The position numbers and the translations under genes were made by a program. From Nymphaea colorata (lineage: Eukaryota > Streptophyta > Magnoliopsida > Nymphaeales > Nymphaeaceae): DNA of 64,000 nucleotides. Position 1 is the first letter of the stretch; every line of letters starts with the position of its first letter. Positions 48,505-60,456 of the stretch are shown here, one piece after another. The notes beneath the pieces are model-generated. The model saw only the letters and a list, made by a program, of their open reading frames with translations. It ran no database searches and was not told the DNA's origin. The DNA is taken from NCBI RefSeq assembly GCF_008831285.2, contig NC_045147.1, positions 13,866,854-13,930,853 of the forward strand, given 5' to 3'.

Positions 48505-49641
48505 TGCTGTTTGAAGAGTTTTCACCCTAGATTTCTTTTCCTAGAAAAGCGACGGGTTTCCGGTCTGGATAAGGGGAATAATTAAGGCAGCATAATGCAG
48601 GATGTTTGATGCTTGTACTGCTATTTGTGTTTTAGTAAAAATTTGTTTATGGTGCATGTAAAATGTTAAGCAGTTCTCTTAGCTTTCCGGTCATAAAACC
48701 CATGCCATAGATAATTTAATATTCTGAAAATACCGCTATCTCATTTTGATTGACCTTTAACGATGATAATGTCTCTGTTGGTAACTTGCTATTCTTAAAT
48801 CTTTCAGGAACCTTTTTATGAATCCATAAAGTGTCTTTGAGTTGGTTAAATGCTGGGAAATGGTTAACCATGCTGACAAATGTAGAGAATGAACTTTAGG
48901 CCGCGTTTGATTACTGCAAACCTCAAGATCTGTTCATCGGATTTCAAATCCATGTCTTTTTACATTAGGTAGTGTATGATAGATCTGGGGTTGATTTAAG
49001 AGCCGAGGATCTGAGATCCTCGAATCTTAAAAACCGAAAGTTTTTAAAACCCGTGGTTGCTGCATTATGAAGACGGATCTCGACGGCAGCGTTCTCTCTC
49101 TCTCTTTCTCTCTGGCCAGAACCCTATTATGGGCTTGCGATTTAGTTCATTTATCAGCTACTATGGGCACCTTTTCTTAAGTCAAAAGAGGCAAAACGGC
49201 CGAGGACCAGAAGAGAGGTGGTAATACAACACTATGGCTGCTGAGGCCAAGGCCGTAAGAGATGAAAAAGGAATATCTTTACAGCAGTCGTAGAATCTGA
49301 GCGTCGAAGAGAAGTGCCTGTGCTCATAACTTTTGAATAATTTTCATAAAGCTAGTTCATTATCAATAAGGCAAACAAGGACTTGATTTGAGTTCACGGA
49401 ACAAAATTTCCAGGTATATCTTGGGAACGTGCATCGCAGCAGTGAAACTTAGTCGTGCAGCAGCAAACCCTGTGGATGGCCTTCGTTCCCTGGGTAACCA
49501 CCAACCTTGGCTTTTGAACAAGGCCGCGCGCAGATTAAGAAGGTGCTTTAGTTGTTTGGCTGTATGATACACCGATTCATGTTCATGTGTCCTGATTATA
49601 CGGATCAAAGAAATGCAGCAAGAGACACGACCAATCAATCA
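48505..49641. other. Spacer between convergent CAD1 and fibrillin genes
   Basis: 3' UTRs of the two convergent genes. Around 48900-49025 is a GCGTTTGATTACTGCAAACC stretch and a palindromic GAGGATCTGAGATCCTC, resembling the ends of the MITE-like elements at 23137 and 52423; full borders are not visible. A CT run lies near 49096-49112. Confidence 0.6.
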
Positions 49642-52600
49642 TTATAAGGATAGGGGTTGTGCTCTCGTGAAGACGAATACTCCTCCACCTCCAAGTGCAC
49701 GGCCCAGAAGCATATCACGGTCTAAATATGACAGAAAGTATAAACCACCAACTGATCGCCTGCAACGTTTAAAACAGTATTTACCAAACAATAACCAAAG
49801 GACTTGAAAATGTTTTATTTGGTAGTACAAATAAACTCTTAAGCAACAGATAAACATATTGGATTATTGAAAACATATTATGAAAGCCATCCACTAAGCA
49901 AGTGGCGAAACTCGATAACCCAAAATGCAGGAATACCTTGCTGGACTTCTCAATGAAATCTGTGTTTTGAAACTTCGGATGAATTGCAAGATCTACCATA
50001 TACCAAAGTGATAATTTATCAGAAAATGCACCCATCAAGAAACGGGTAAGGTGATAGAACAAGGGAGGAGAAATAACTGTTCAAAGTTCAGCTGAATTTA
50101 TGTACCTGCAGGCTCAAAAATGTTCGAGGAAGTATCGCAGGGGCTATCAAGGCTTGAAGATTTTCATTGATCTTCACATGCCCAAGACCAACCTATGAAA
50201 TTACCATCACTGACAGTTAGCGGATAGAAAACATGTGTGCATGCATGAGCATGTGGATGTGCATATCCATACAAACAGGCACCCATACACAAATATACAC
50301 ACACCCACAAGTCCACACAGAGGTATTTCAAAAATTTATGCACTTTGGACACAAAATTGTGCTTGAATAAACTGTGTCAGTACCCCATTTGTCGTGGTCT
50401 GCACTCTTTATGCAAGCATTTGTTTCCACAAAAATCTCAGGTTCTCAACAGGGAAAGGTGTACTCCTGGAAAAGAAGGTGGGTAGAGATGTAGGCTTTGC
50501 CTGGAGTCCGTTTCCTAATTAAGATACAGTCACAGGGTTGCCTTTTGCCTAATCCATGGGTTGTTCATACTTCATGGTAAAGCTGGATCACTACCCTGGC
50601 TAATACGCCAAGGCATGTCCATCAGGCACACTGATCATCAGGACTTTGCAGATCTTCTTATCCAGTCCCCAGGAGTCCTCAAAGAATCTATGAACAGTAT
50701 CTGCAAACCTCCCTGAGGATTGTGTATGAATCTAAGTATTTGGCACACTGGAGAAGGTGGAAATATTATTTTATGGCTAAGCGTATGCCAAATCAATGTC
50801 AAATAAAAGAATTCTACATGTAGCTGCAAAATGCATACGCATTCAATTTCCACCCACTGCTGCACAATATCAAAAATATGGAAGCAATTATGTTTTTGAA
50901 GACAAACCTCTTCAAATTGTAAATATATGTTACGCTTCGAAACAACTTTAAACTTAGCCGTAACAAGTAGAGTTGCTCCTTCATTTTCCTGAAATATAAA
51001 CATAAAACCAATCAAATTTTCATTATCGCAAGGCAAAAGCTTGACATTTAAGGATTGAAAGAAAACAATGTAAGCCTTGCCAAAAGGACACAAATGAACC
51101 AACCTAATAATCATGGATCTCTGAAAAAAATAACTAATAAGCAGTGAAATAGACAACCATTACACTTGTCAAACAATAAGATGAGACTTCTCTATAGTCA
51201 TGCTTAAATAGTTCAGTCGACCTAGAACACATTCTCATCATAAAAATAAAAACTTCAATAATAAATCTAAGTCTCCAACCTTTTATCATTCATTTCAACC
51301 AGTGCCTTCAGTTGTTAGAACTTCACCCAACAGAAATTGTGGGTGATATCACCGTGCCTACTGAAAAAGCCCTAGTGCATCAATATTTACACCTTCGATC
51401 TCTAAATTCAAAGCTGTGAAGCGTGCAAATGCCAAACTTGTATTTCAACCATAGCATGACCTAGAAACCTCTAATTTGGCCATCCCTAGGATTGCATTCA
51501 TGCGTTGTAATCTGTGATTGCCAATCTTGTGAATTTCAACCATAGATGTCCATAAACCACACAGCATCAAGCGGGAGCTGTAATATGGAAAAGAACAGAA
51601 TGAATGTGACCCCTTCTATAAGCAATTAAATGAAGCTTATGCATCTCAGGAACCTATATCGTTGCTTCACCAGCATCCTTCTTCCTACATAAACCTTCCA
51701 TGAAAAAACTGAATGGAATGTAATGATTTTTCAGATAGATGTAAAATTCCAGTGTGGAGTTCAAGCACGACAAAGACACATAAATGTTTACCTCCAAGAT
51801 AGATGGAATGCTCCAACGGACAACATTTTGAACGATACCTCCATCAACCTGGTCCCGACATTCAAACTTCTGAAAAATCTGACCTACCTGGCAATCCATA
51901 TGTACTGCAATGTTGGAAACTGGCAGGTGACTTAAAGATTTCAATGTGATGGCATTCAGATAATTTCTTAACTAGTAACTGGTTGTCCAAGTTCCCCCAC
52001 CTATGAATTTGAGTTAAATTTTCCAGTAATAAGCAGCATTTTTTTTTCTATACAACAGTGTCATAAACAATTTTTCGCATGACTTTGCAATTGGTTGAAA
52101 AGAAAACAAGAATATTTGACATAGTCAACAATAGAAAAAAATTTATCGGTCCAAAAAATCTTAGTCTTGCTTGAAATCGTCAAGAGTCCATGGCAGGAGG
52201 ATGATCCTTAATAATAGATCAATTTCATAACAATGATTCATCATGGTAATCAAGGAGATGGAGAATATACGCAAAGAATACACAAGGGAGAAGATCATGA
52301 AGGGAAAAAAAAAAGAAAAAGGAAAAAAATATATATGAATAATGTCGTTCATGTAACATAGTATCCTCCAAGCAGAGCCAATTCAAGGGGTTTCCCCAAC
52401 CAGGTAACCAATTATCTATACTTAGGTTGCGTTTGATAGCCTCGGAATAAAAAGGTATGTTTTGAGAGATCATCAGTTTAAACAAACTGAAGATCAGAGT
52501 AGCATGGATTTAAATCCATGTTTCATGTTAAAAACCATGGATTTAAGGTCTGACCTTAAATTTATGGATCTAACGATAGATCTCAGATCCGTGGTGAAAC

Positions 52601-53683
52601 AAACACAACCTAAAAAAACAGCTCCCCTGTATCCTATTCTTTGTATCCAATACAAGAAAGATCTTTAGATTGGCTTTGTTAATTTCCAGAATGACCTTAA
52701 ATTTGTATATTGTGATTTTTGAAGCTCTGCTTAAATGCCACCAGTAGTCTGATAATGAGGAAGAATCAGTTACTTGACAATCCTATTACACTATTCCAAG
52801 TGAAAAACCTCGCAGTACATCCGAAATCCCGAAAATGCTATATAGCAACTTTGGTCAAAAGTGTGTAGCTGGCTAAACGTATATCACAATTCATTAATAA
52901 AATATTGCAAAAACAGATTTTTTCTCCCCATAAAATTTAGGCAAACCAAAAATTTTCCCTTCCTTTCTTTACTTTTATTTTCTGTTGATAGAAGAAAATG
53001 CACAACCTTCTTCAAATTCCCGCACAAACATCCCGGACAGCGTTAGTCTACAAATGCAGAAAGCAATAGGCGGTATTGGAGACCTGAAAGAATGAAAACC
53101 TTTCTGAAGAATCGAGCAGAACAAGAACATCAGAGGCCGATGTGTACTGCAAACGCCATGTTCCATCCAGCTTCTGCAGATCAATGGCGGCACCACTATC
53201 GCAGCATTCCAACTTTACCTGCCATTTTACTTTACGTGAATTCCACAACGCACCATGTCTAATATATGGCTTTCTCCCAGACACTCACAGCATGGTTCAT
53301 TAAAGAAAGACGAACAACAAAGGCCAGTGATTCAGAAAAAGAAGCAACACCAACCAGAATCTCCTCAATGGAGGCACGTTCATCAGGAGTAGCTACAAAC
53401 CCTCTTTGGGTGTCTTGCACTGCTCTCAACAAGTCCAGTTTTGTTCTTTCCAGTTCCTGGGTCACAAGAAAATGAAATGAGATGTGTGTATGTGTGTGGG
53501 AGAGAGGGAGAGAGAGATTGCCTCTGAACTGATGGTGGTACTGACAGCGGCGAGACACTGAGAACTTTTCTTCATGGGCATTAAGAGATTGGTGTGCGTC
53601 TTCTTCCTCAAAGCAAGGGAAAATACACGCTTGTGAGAATCAAAGAGACCATGTGACAAGCATTTCCCAAACGCCATCGCCAT
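49642..53683 (-). CDS. FBN5: Plastid-lipid-associated protein / fibrillin, FBN5-like (8 exons)
   Basis: Transcript order on the - strand: 53683-53522, 53456-53355, 53218-53084, 51887-51792, 50988-50908, 50192-50106, 49992-49937 and 49759-49642. The join is 837 bp, 278 aa. Residues 1-50 are basic and Ser/Thr-rich, fitting a plastid transit peptide. The PAP/fibrillin domain follows: LLRAVQDTQRGFVATPDERA, KLDGTWRLQYTSASDVLVLL, VGQIFQKFECRDQVDGGIV, LLVTAKFKVVSKRNIYLQFEE and, at the end, SVGGLYFLSYLDRDMLLGRA. Fibrillins bind lipids in plastids; the FBN5 type is known to assist solanesyl-diphosphate synthases in plastoquinone synthesis. The FBN5 assignment is from remembered similarity. Intron 1 is ambiguous: either a 65-bp GC-AG intron from 53521, or an 89-bp GT-AG intron from 53545 (8 residues shorter); both keep frame. 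A MITE lies in the third intron. Confidence 0.9.
52423..52612. mobile_element. MITE with 13-bp terminal inverted repeats in fibrillin intron
   Basis: The left end TAGGTTGCGTTTG (52423-52435) and the right end CAAACACAACCTA (52600-52612) are inverted repeats with one mismatch. The interior has several ATGGATTTAA and AGATCTCAGATCC-type internal inverted motifs and no ORF. Length is 190 bp. A flanking TTA/TAA could be a 3-bp target site, as for PIF/Harbinger MITEs, but this is not certain. Confidence 0.7.
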
Positions 53684-56235
53684 TATATCTTTCTCCCTCG
53701 GGAAGTTCCGTGCAGATACGTGGCTCTTGCTACGTGATATCAAAGGTTAGTGGGCATTCCCACCATTTGCAGCTGTGCAGATGGATGGCCTTTCTTCTCC
53801 ATCCAGTCTCACACTTCTGCTAATTTTGGGATTGATGGTGCTCCTTGCGGCCATAAAAGGCCAAATAAAGTAAACATTATCCCGCACACCCTGCTGTGGA
53901 CCATCCATCTTCTGAATGGACGGCGGAGAGTTGGCTTTGGTTGAAGAACACAGGTGTTTAGCCAAATATTTTACGAATTTTAGCCTCTCCGTTTCAATAC
54001 GGCGCTACATACATTATCGAGAGACGATGGACCGATTACGAATAATTTTAGTTCGATTTGTAAAAATAGCTCACAGAAACACATTTTGGACAACTTAAGC
54101 AAGCAACAAGTCGTAACCAGCATTTGTTGGAGCCCACGACAAGACTTAAAGCAGGGCTGTACATCGAGTTGAGCCAATTCCTGCCCGATTCAAACTCGAG
54201 CAAACTTGTCTGGTCGGTTAATTTGTTAAATGAGTTGAGCTCCAGCTTAACTGAAAACTTGAGCTTATAAAACAATTATACAAACTCAGCTTCATTAAAC
54301 TCGAGTAAGCTTATTTGATATCAGTTACCCTTTTTTTTCGTAATCTCCAAACTTAAAACGGCTTCAAGTAAAAACTTAAAATTTTAACCCTACATTTTGA
54401 GAAAATAATGTAAAATGTGGAGACTGTTTTGTATTTAACATCAAAAGCATTAAAATGCTTAATGTCCGGAATGTTTGAGAGAAGAGGCTTGTGCATCAAA
54501 TCAGTCCCTTGACGTTCTTCGCATGCAAACTGGTAACAAAATCGCTTTTTGTAATGGTAAGTCTCAACTTTACAACCATGAATGTAAGATTGTCCTCCCT
54601 TTATTGTTATTTTCCAATGTTGAGTTATCTCGGGGTTAAGTGAACAAAAACCAATGTGTCGTTCGATCAATTTCCTAAGGCCACGTTCGAGAACGTTATA
54701 TTCTACTGCAGAAATGACATACATGGAACAATTGTGCCAGCGGCTTTTGGGTGGCTTTAGAAAGTTTAGTGCTGCATTAAATATGTTGAAACTTTAGGGC
54801 TGGGTAAAATGTTTTTGCATTTCACCCGTTACCACACTCACGTACAAGCTCAACAGTCTTATAAAAATGTGAAATTTTAATTCCATACACAAACAAACAT
54901 GGAACTAAAGCACAAATGAAACTAAAATGCCTATAAAGGTAGGTACCGGACCGCCCAGGCCCTCTAAACCCCTGCCCGATCTGGCCCGTCGGGCCAGTGA
55001 GTCTGGTCCGGGCCCGGCCCGATAGTCCGGGACTTGGCGCTCGGCCTGATAGTCCGGGTCTCAGCCCCAGCCCATTTAAAGTAAAAATAATAATTTTTTT
55101 AATTATAAAATAAATTTTTAAATATAAAATATATTTATTAATAATAAATATATTTTTAAAACTAAAAAAAAAATCTAAATGGGCTGCCGCTAGGCCGGCC
55201 CCGAGCCATGAATTTCCCGGCCCAAGCCCGGGCCGGGTCGAGCCGACGGCAGCCCGGCCCGACGCCAAGGCCTAAAAATGCGTGAAACAAAAGTCCAATA
55301 TCATTATACAAGGTGGAACTTTTGTTCCACCTAAAGAAGGCACGTAGTACCACGTATTCAAACTTTACCAAACGAATCGGTCGACCATCTTAAACATTTG
55401 AAAGTCTGAAACCATCTAAGAATAATTTTAACTTAGGTAAGCCCCTACGCGTTCATGGACCCCACAATTACCATGTAAAGATCATCTCAATTTTTGCTTA
55501 TAAATGGAGCCATGTAGCTCCTCTATCTATCTATTCACTTGATCAAATGTCAATAAATGTTGAACAGATGTAGCTAACAATCAAAAGGGCATTTTTACTT
55601 GAATAGATAAGAAAGAAGTATTATCCATTGATAGGACATGCTGTCGTGTGCATTCATGACCTTACCAACTCTGCCACGAATCCATATCGTCCAAATGACT
55701 AAAAGATCATAGAGGCACTCAAAGGCCAAAATCTTTTACGAGCAAGGTCTGGGTGATCAGGAAAAATAAATTGGTTCCGCGAACCTTTCATACAAGGCTT
55801 TTGTCATGAATAAAATAAACCCTCGAATTGCAAGTATTGAACAAAAAATATGAAGAATTGAGATAAATAGATGATTGGGTTTTTGTCGCTATGAATAAAC
55901 TCTTGTATGGCAATTTTTTGAAACAAAAAGGAAAACTTTTGGCGTGTTTACGTGTTGTGAATAGATGATTTAATGGTAGTTTCTACATCACAATCAAGAG
56001 GTCCAAATTCCAAAAATGTGAAAGTTCCAAATGGTCTGGTCTCATACTGTCAGGTTCTTATTTAGTTCATATGTTTTACGCTTTTGGATAATTTTCTGTA
56101 AGAATTCTAATTGCTTTGATAATCATTCACAAAGACAGATTAATTTAAGTATACTACAAATTCATGACTACAATTTCCATTTTAGTTTCTTTGATTGCTG
56201 TTTATACATTATAAAAAGTAGATAGTATATTTTAC
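53684..56235. other. Spacer upstream of the fibrillin gene
   Basis: Contains the fibrillin promoter region and the GC-rich transposon-like block at 54945-55275. I see no supported exon. ORFs at 54353-54724 and elsewhere match no family I know. Confidence 0.6.
54945..55275. mobile_element. GC-rich-ended, AT-cored non-autonomous element, copy 1
   Basis: GC-rich sides full of GGCCCG/CGGGCC motifs (left to about 55075, right from about 55180) flank a strongly AT-rich core. The core stretch AAATATAAAATATATTTATT recurs at about 60616-60635 in a second copy that starts TAGGGGTGGGCAT. This pattern is typical of plant hAT-type MITEs with GGCCGGGCC-rich ends. Exact ends of this copy are unclear. Confidence 0.55.
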
Positions 56236-57060
56236 TTATCTCTGTGTACTCGCTGCGAGAGAGGGAAAAGGGGGCGGACGAGGGTGAGGAGAAGCTGCCG
56301 AACCCGCTGCAAGTGGCCGGTGTGTCCGCGCTGGCTTTTGCTGTGGGCGGTGTGCTCCAGCTGCTCGCCGGTGGGTTCGTAGGGCTGCCACTGGGTGCCG
56401 ATGGGAGTGGTGTTGGCCGTGTCGAGCTTGGAGCTGGCTGGGTTGTGGTAGCAGAGGCAGTGCTGGGTGGTTCGCCGGTGGTCAGATCAACAGTTAGAGG
56501 GGTCGTCGGAGGCTGGGCGGCCATGATCGTCGGAGTACTTCGAATCTTCAGCCTTGCCTTCAAAACCTCTGTTAGCTGAGATCTAACTTCTGTTGTATAC
56601 CCAACATATTCATATATACATAGCCAGAGCAGAGCCAGAGAAATGAAACGAGGAATTATGTATATATATGAATATGTTGGGTATACAATACAACAAAAGT
56701 TAGATCTCAGCCAACAACAGAGGTTTTAAAGGCCAAGGCTGAAGATTCAAAGTACTCCTAAAGTCACGATCATGGCCGCCCAGCCTCCAACGACCCCTCT
56801 AACTGTTGATCTGGCCACCAGCCAACCACCCAGCACTGCCTCTGCTACCCGCAACCCAGCCAGCTCCAAGCTCGACACGGCCAACACCACTCCCATCCGC
56901 ACCCAGTGCAGCCCTATGAACCCACCGGAGAGCAGCGGGAACACACCGCCCACAGCAAAAGCCAGCGCTGACAGACCGGCCACTTGCAGCGGGTTGGGCA
57001 GCTTCTCCTCACCCTCGTCCGCCCCCTTTTCCCTCTCTCGCAGCGACTACACAGAGATAA
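56236..57060. repeat. Long inverted repeat: VTL gene 3' half and its inverted copy
   Basis: The left arm, about 56236-56622, is the reverse complement of the right arm, about 56657-57060, with a loop of about 34 nt (56623-56656). By eye roughly nine positions in ten match. Shared blocks include CTCGCTGCGAGAGAGGGAAA, GGGGCGGACGAGGGTGAGGA and, nearest the loop, TATACCCAACATATTCATAT. The right arm is the 3' half and 3' UTR of the - strand iron-transporter-like gene; the left arm carries the same sequence on the + strand and begins mid-protein. The left copy keeps a TAC Tyr codon where the gene has TAG, and has its own one-base insertion near 56392, so both arms have decayed separately since the duplication. 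RNA transcribed across the loop would fold into a hairpin of about 390 bp. Confidence 0.93.
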
Positions 57061-57370
57061 ATTCTGCCATGGCCATGCTGCACGCTCCCGCGGCGAGGTC
57101 GGCGAGGCCTGAGACAACCATGGCTGGAGCAGCGGGATTGACTGCGCCAACCCCAAGCATGAGGGAGGAGACGGAGACGAGGCCGTCGTTGGCACCAAAG
57201 ACGGCGGCTCGGAGCCACTGCGCTCGCTGGGAGTAGTCGAAGGGCGTCTTCTCCTTGCCCTTGGACAGCTCCGCCGCTGCTAATGGTGGTGGAATCGCCA
57301 CCACCGTATCCGGTGATCTCAGTCCATAGACTGTTGCGGTCCTCTGTGCCGGAGGGTCTTGTGACGACAT
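56747..57370 (-). pseudogene. Vacuolar iron transporter homologue (VTL), intronless, with internal TAG
   Basis: Read on the - strand from ATG 57370, 208 codons run in one frame to TGA at 56747-56749, broken by a single TAG at 57047-57049. The N-terminal half has QRAQWLRAAVFGANDGLVSV, LMLGVGAVNPAAPAMVVSGL and AGACSMAMAEFISV; after the stop come EKLPNPLQVAGLSALAFAVG and a C-terminal GGWAAMIVTLGVL. These are the conserved blocks of plant VIT homologues (nodulin-21-like), which have several membrane helices and move Fe2+ or Mn2+ into the vacuole. The stop replaces the Tyr after FISV, as shown by the inverted copy, which keeps TAC there. Translation would stop after about 107 residues and lose the later helices. 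It is a recent pseudogene, a truncated allele or a transcript source for small RNA; a sequencing error at this base is also possible. Confidence 0.88.
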
Positions 57371-57423
57371 CTTCCTCAAAAGGGGATAGAGCGAGATTTG
57401 GAAGATAGTGAGAGTGTGGACGG

Positions 57424-57432
57424 CTTTATAGA
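57424..57432 (-). promoter_or_regulatory. TATA box of the VTL gene
   Basis: On the - strand the sequence TCTATAAAG lies about 55 bp upstream of the VTL start codon, followed by CT-rich leader DNA (CTCTCACTATC) where plant transcription often starts. This indicates that a promoter is still present even though the reading frame is broken. Confidence 0.6.
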
Positions 57433-57799
57433 CGGAAGAAAGTGGAGGTGTGGCAGCCGACGAACAGGTGGGCCTTTTCCACGCACACCCTGGTGCCACT
57501 ATCTGACTCCGTTGAAAGAGTATCTCTTTAAGCCTATTTTTCCCGGATCGCATTTTTCTAAATTATTTTTTTGTTTTCTTAATTCATGCCCTTTTCCCAT
57601 CTGAATTCATATGAATTTTTTGGTACAACATACATCCAGGATGACCTTACTAAAATGCGTACAGTTAAAGAAAACCTGCCTCTTGCCGGGGCCCACGCAT
57701 CCACCTCATCATTCCGTCCAATATCCCCACACGTCCGTCGGACTCCGACGCCGGAAAAAGGCGGAGCCCAGCTATTTCGGCAGGACTGAAGAGAATGAA

Positions 57800-58105
57800 T
57801 GGAGGGAGAAATGACTAAAATGGTTTTGCTTCTTCTTGAACTGCCCAAAAAATGACTAAAATGGTTTTGCTTTGCTTCTTGAGCTGCCCAGCAGCATGTA
57901 AAGCAGTCATTTTTTAGAAAGCAGCGTGTAAAGCAGCTTCTCCCTCGAGGAAGAACATCAACAATTTAATGGGTTCAAAAGCTACGGCGATAATTCCACA
58001 GGGAAAACTATAGGAATGGTGCTCCAGTTCTCTTACCGTAAAAGAGATGCAAACAATGGAAATGCGTGTAAAGCAGCTTCTCCTTCAAGGAAGAACATCT
58101 AAAAA
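57800..58105. repeat. Short direct repeats upstream of the VTL locus
   Basis: AAATGACTAAAATGGTTTTG occurs at about 57810 and again at about 57851. A block GCGTGTAAAGCAGCTTCTCC followed by YTCRAGGAAGAACATC occurs near 57924 and again near 58065, and a diverged GCATGTAAAGCAG near 57895. No coding capacity. Confidence 0.75.
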
Positions 58106-58982
58106 TGCACTCAATTCCTCTTCAAGGAAATGTTCCTGATTATAAAGTCACATTGGTGACAGCAAAGATGGTAAAAGTACAATTTTTTTGCTTTTAAAAA
58201 ATATTGTTTGTAATTCTTTAAAGAATCTCACTAAAACTGTCTTACAAAGGCTTGAAGACGAAAAGCGCTCACGCAGCAATTTTTTTTTTAAGATTACTTC
58301 TACCACTAAATTATGTTCCTATCAATTTTTTGTTTGCTAACAAAAATTTTACTTTAAGTCAGTACTTGACATTTTTTTACGTGAAAATTAGACAGTACTG
58401 ATTAATGTATGACATTTATTTAATTGAAAATAATAAAGAAAACTTCAATCCTATTAGCCTCCATTAGATCTTTTCTCATATATACCCACAAAAGAAAGAA
58501 AAAAAAGGTTAGTGTAAACCCCAAAACAACCACCATGAAACCATGGCCGGTCAAACATAGATGGCCTGGACAGTTGCAACTCTTACTGGGTGGTGGATCT
58601 CTGGCTCTTACATTTCTGCAGTTTGCATATATTCACTCAATTTGAGTTAGTTGGTCACCTGTAATCTAAGAGCAGAAGTCATTCGCACGGTTTTCTTGGC
58701 ATTTCACCTTCATTAGTGACTTATGTTCCCTTTTCTACTTCAAAAACATTAAAAAAAAATCCCAAACTACTGTACACATGAATGTTGTTTAAAGAATGTT
58801 GTTTAAAGAATAACAAAAGCAAGAGATTTAATGTAGTTTTTCACCATGGAAGGCCACCATCGACCTTAAGGATCAATGGGATAAGATTTGATATTTATAC
58901 TCTTTGTTTTTCATCATCTCTAGAGATTTCACTTATTTTTTTTGCAAACTCTAAGTCAATGCCCCCTGTTGATAACAACACT

Positions 58983-58984
58983 AT

Positions 58985-59028
<44 letters not shown>
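58983..59028. repeat. Compound TA/GA microsatellite
   Basis: A TA run (about 58983-59008) passes directly into a GA run (to about 59028). Confidence 0.9.
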
Positions 59029-60456
59029 TTTGGGATCCTGAAAACAGATTATATTGGGTAGATCGACTTGAAATTTTTTTTGTTTTGGTATTTCCGGAAT
59101 ATAAATGTATGGATTTAGTAACGAGATCTGTGGTGGGGAGGATTTTGTATTTTGATGCAATCACAAGCTCTCGGCATGGTGTTATATGGTGTCAAGCTTG
59201 ATCTCAAACCTCCGTCACTTTAATGTTTAGTTAGGAGAAAACTGCATTACCTCTAAAGTTTTAGCTTACTTCATCGACTGAGTAGGTTTACAGTACATCA
59301 TTCAACTAGGGAAAGGAATCACATACTCAGACATGATCCTTCAACTTGGAATATCACCTTAAGCAAATAAACTCTGAGCTTGAATTGTAACAGCAGAAGG
59401 AGTTGGTGCATGGTGAATCGACCTCTCTCAACAAGTGCAGTAACTCACCATACCGGGGAAAAGTAAAATAAGCTTTTCATGGGGAATCCATTTGTGAGAG
59501 TTGAAATAAGAGCTTTCTACCAACTATACTATGCCAATTCAATTAATTTATTTTGTTCTTGAAGAGAAGTGAAAAGACGGCCATCTCCAAATGCAAATTT
59601 AGAATAAGATGAAGCATGAAAGTACATTTTGTCCATAACCGCCCTTTTTCATGAGCTTGAAGTCTTAGCAATGTCAAGAATAGAACCATACATTCAATCA
59701 CAATTGAGGGCCCGATTCAAGGGCAGAAACAGGTCCCATTTCATGTCGTGAACAAACTAAGCCGCTGATTTTTAATACATCAAATCCTTCAGGATTATTT
59801 TTTTTGGCAGATAAATTCAGCAACGTATAGCAATCATGGGTGAGATTTCCGAGGGCCAGGGAGGCGAAGAAGTAAGCCATTTTTATCATGTACCTTGTTC
59901 TTCTTGTCTGTTCATGAGGTTTTTGAATACAATGGATGACAGAAAAGTTGACATTTTTTAATCAGCCACTGAATTAAACCAGTTTGCCAATGATTAGATT
60001 CAAATCGGCCAACTTTGATAACACTTGTAACACTGTATAAACACTTTTGTTTTGAGTTATAATATATGTTAAAAGTTTACGTACGTTCAATGTGTACAAA
60101 TCATTCGGCTCCACTTTTTGTATGTTAGGGAAAAAAAATGAGTTCCTTTGTGAACGTTATCTTCCAACACATGATGGCAAGAAATCAATATCTACTTTCT
60201 CATGCAAGCTTTCTGTATAAAATAATTCAACAACTCGTAACCAATCTAATTAAGTTATAAGAAATGAATCAAAACCGCAACATTTCACAAAAAGGAGCCT
60301 CCTTTTACCAATACGATTTAAAAAAAGAAGCGGATGAATAAACTTTTCTTTCCCATAAATTTGATAAGAGGATGGTTGACAAGAGAAAATTTTCTACCGC
60401 ACTGAAAATACTCTGATCTGAGCTGGTTATTTGCAATCCCTGTTATGAATACTCAT

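Noticed and set aside
54822-55268. 148-codon - strand ORF with RPGLSGRA repeats
   Set aside because: It is translation of the GC-rich ends and AT core of a MITE-like element.
56244-56579. 111-codon + strand ORF as an independent VTL gene
   Set aside because: It starts in the middle of the VTL protein, has a one-base insertion that ruins the frame after about 50 residues and is the inverted arm of the repeat, so it is a partial copy and not a gene.
56772-57236. 154-codon + strand ORF across the VTL locus
   Set aside because: It is the antisense shadow of the VTL gene; the - strand frame carries all the family motifs and the TATA box.
57611-57848. Overlapping ORFs upstream of VTL on both strands
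   Set aside because: They are short, mutually overlapping, lack family motifs and lie in promoter DNA.
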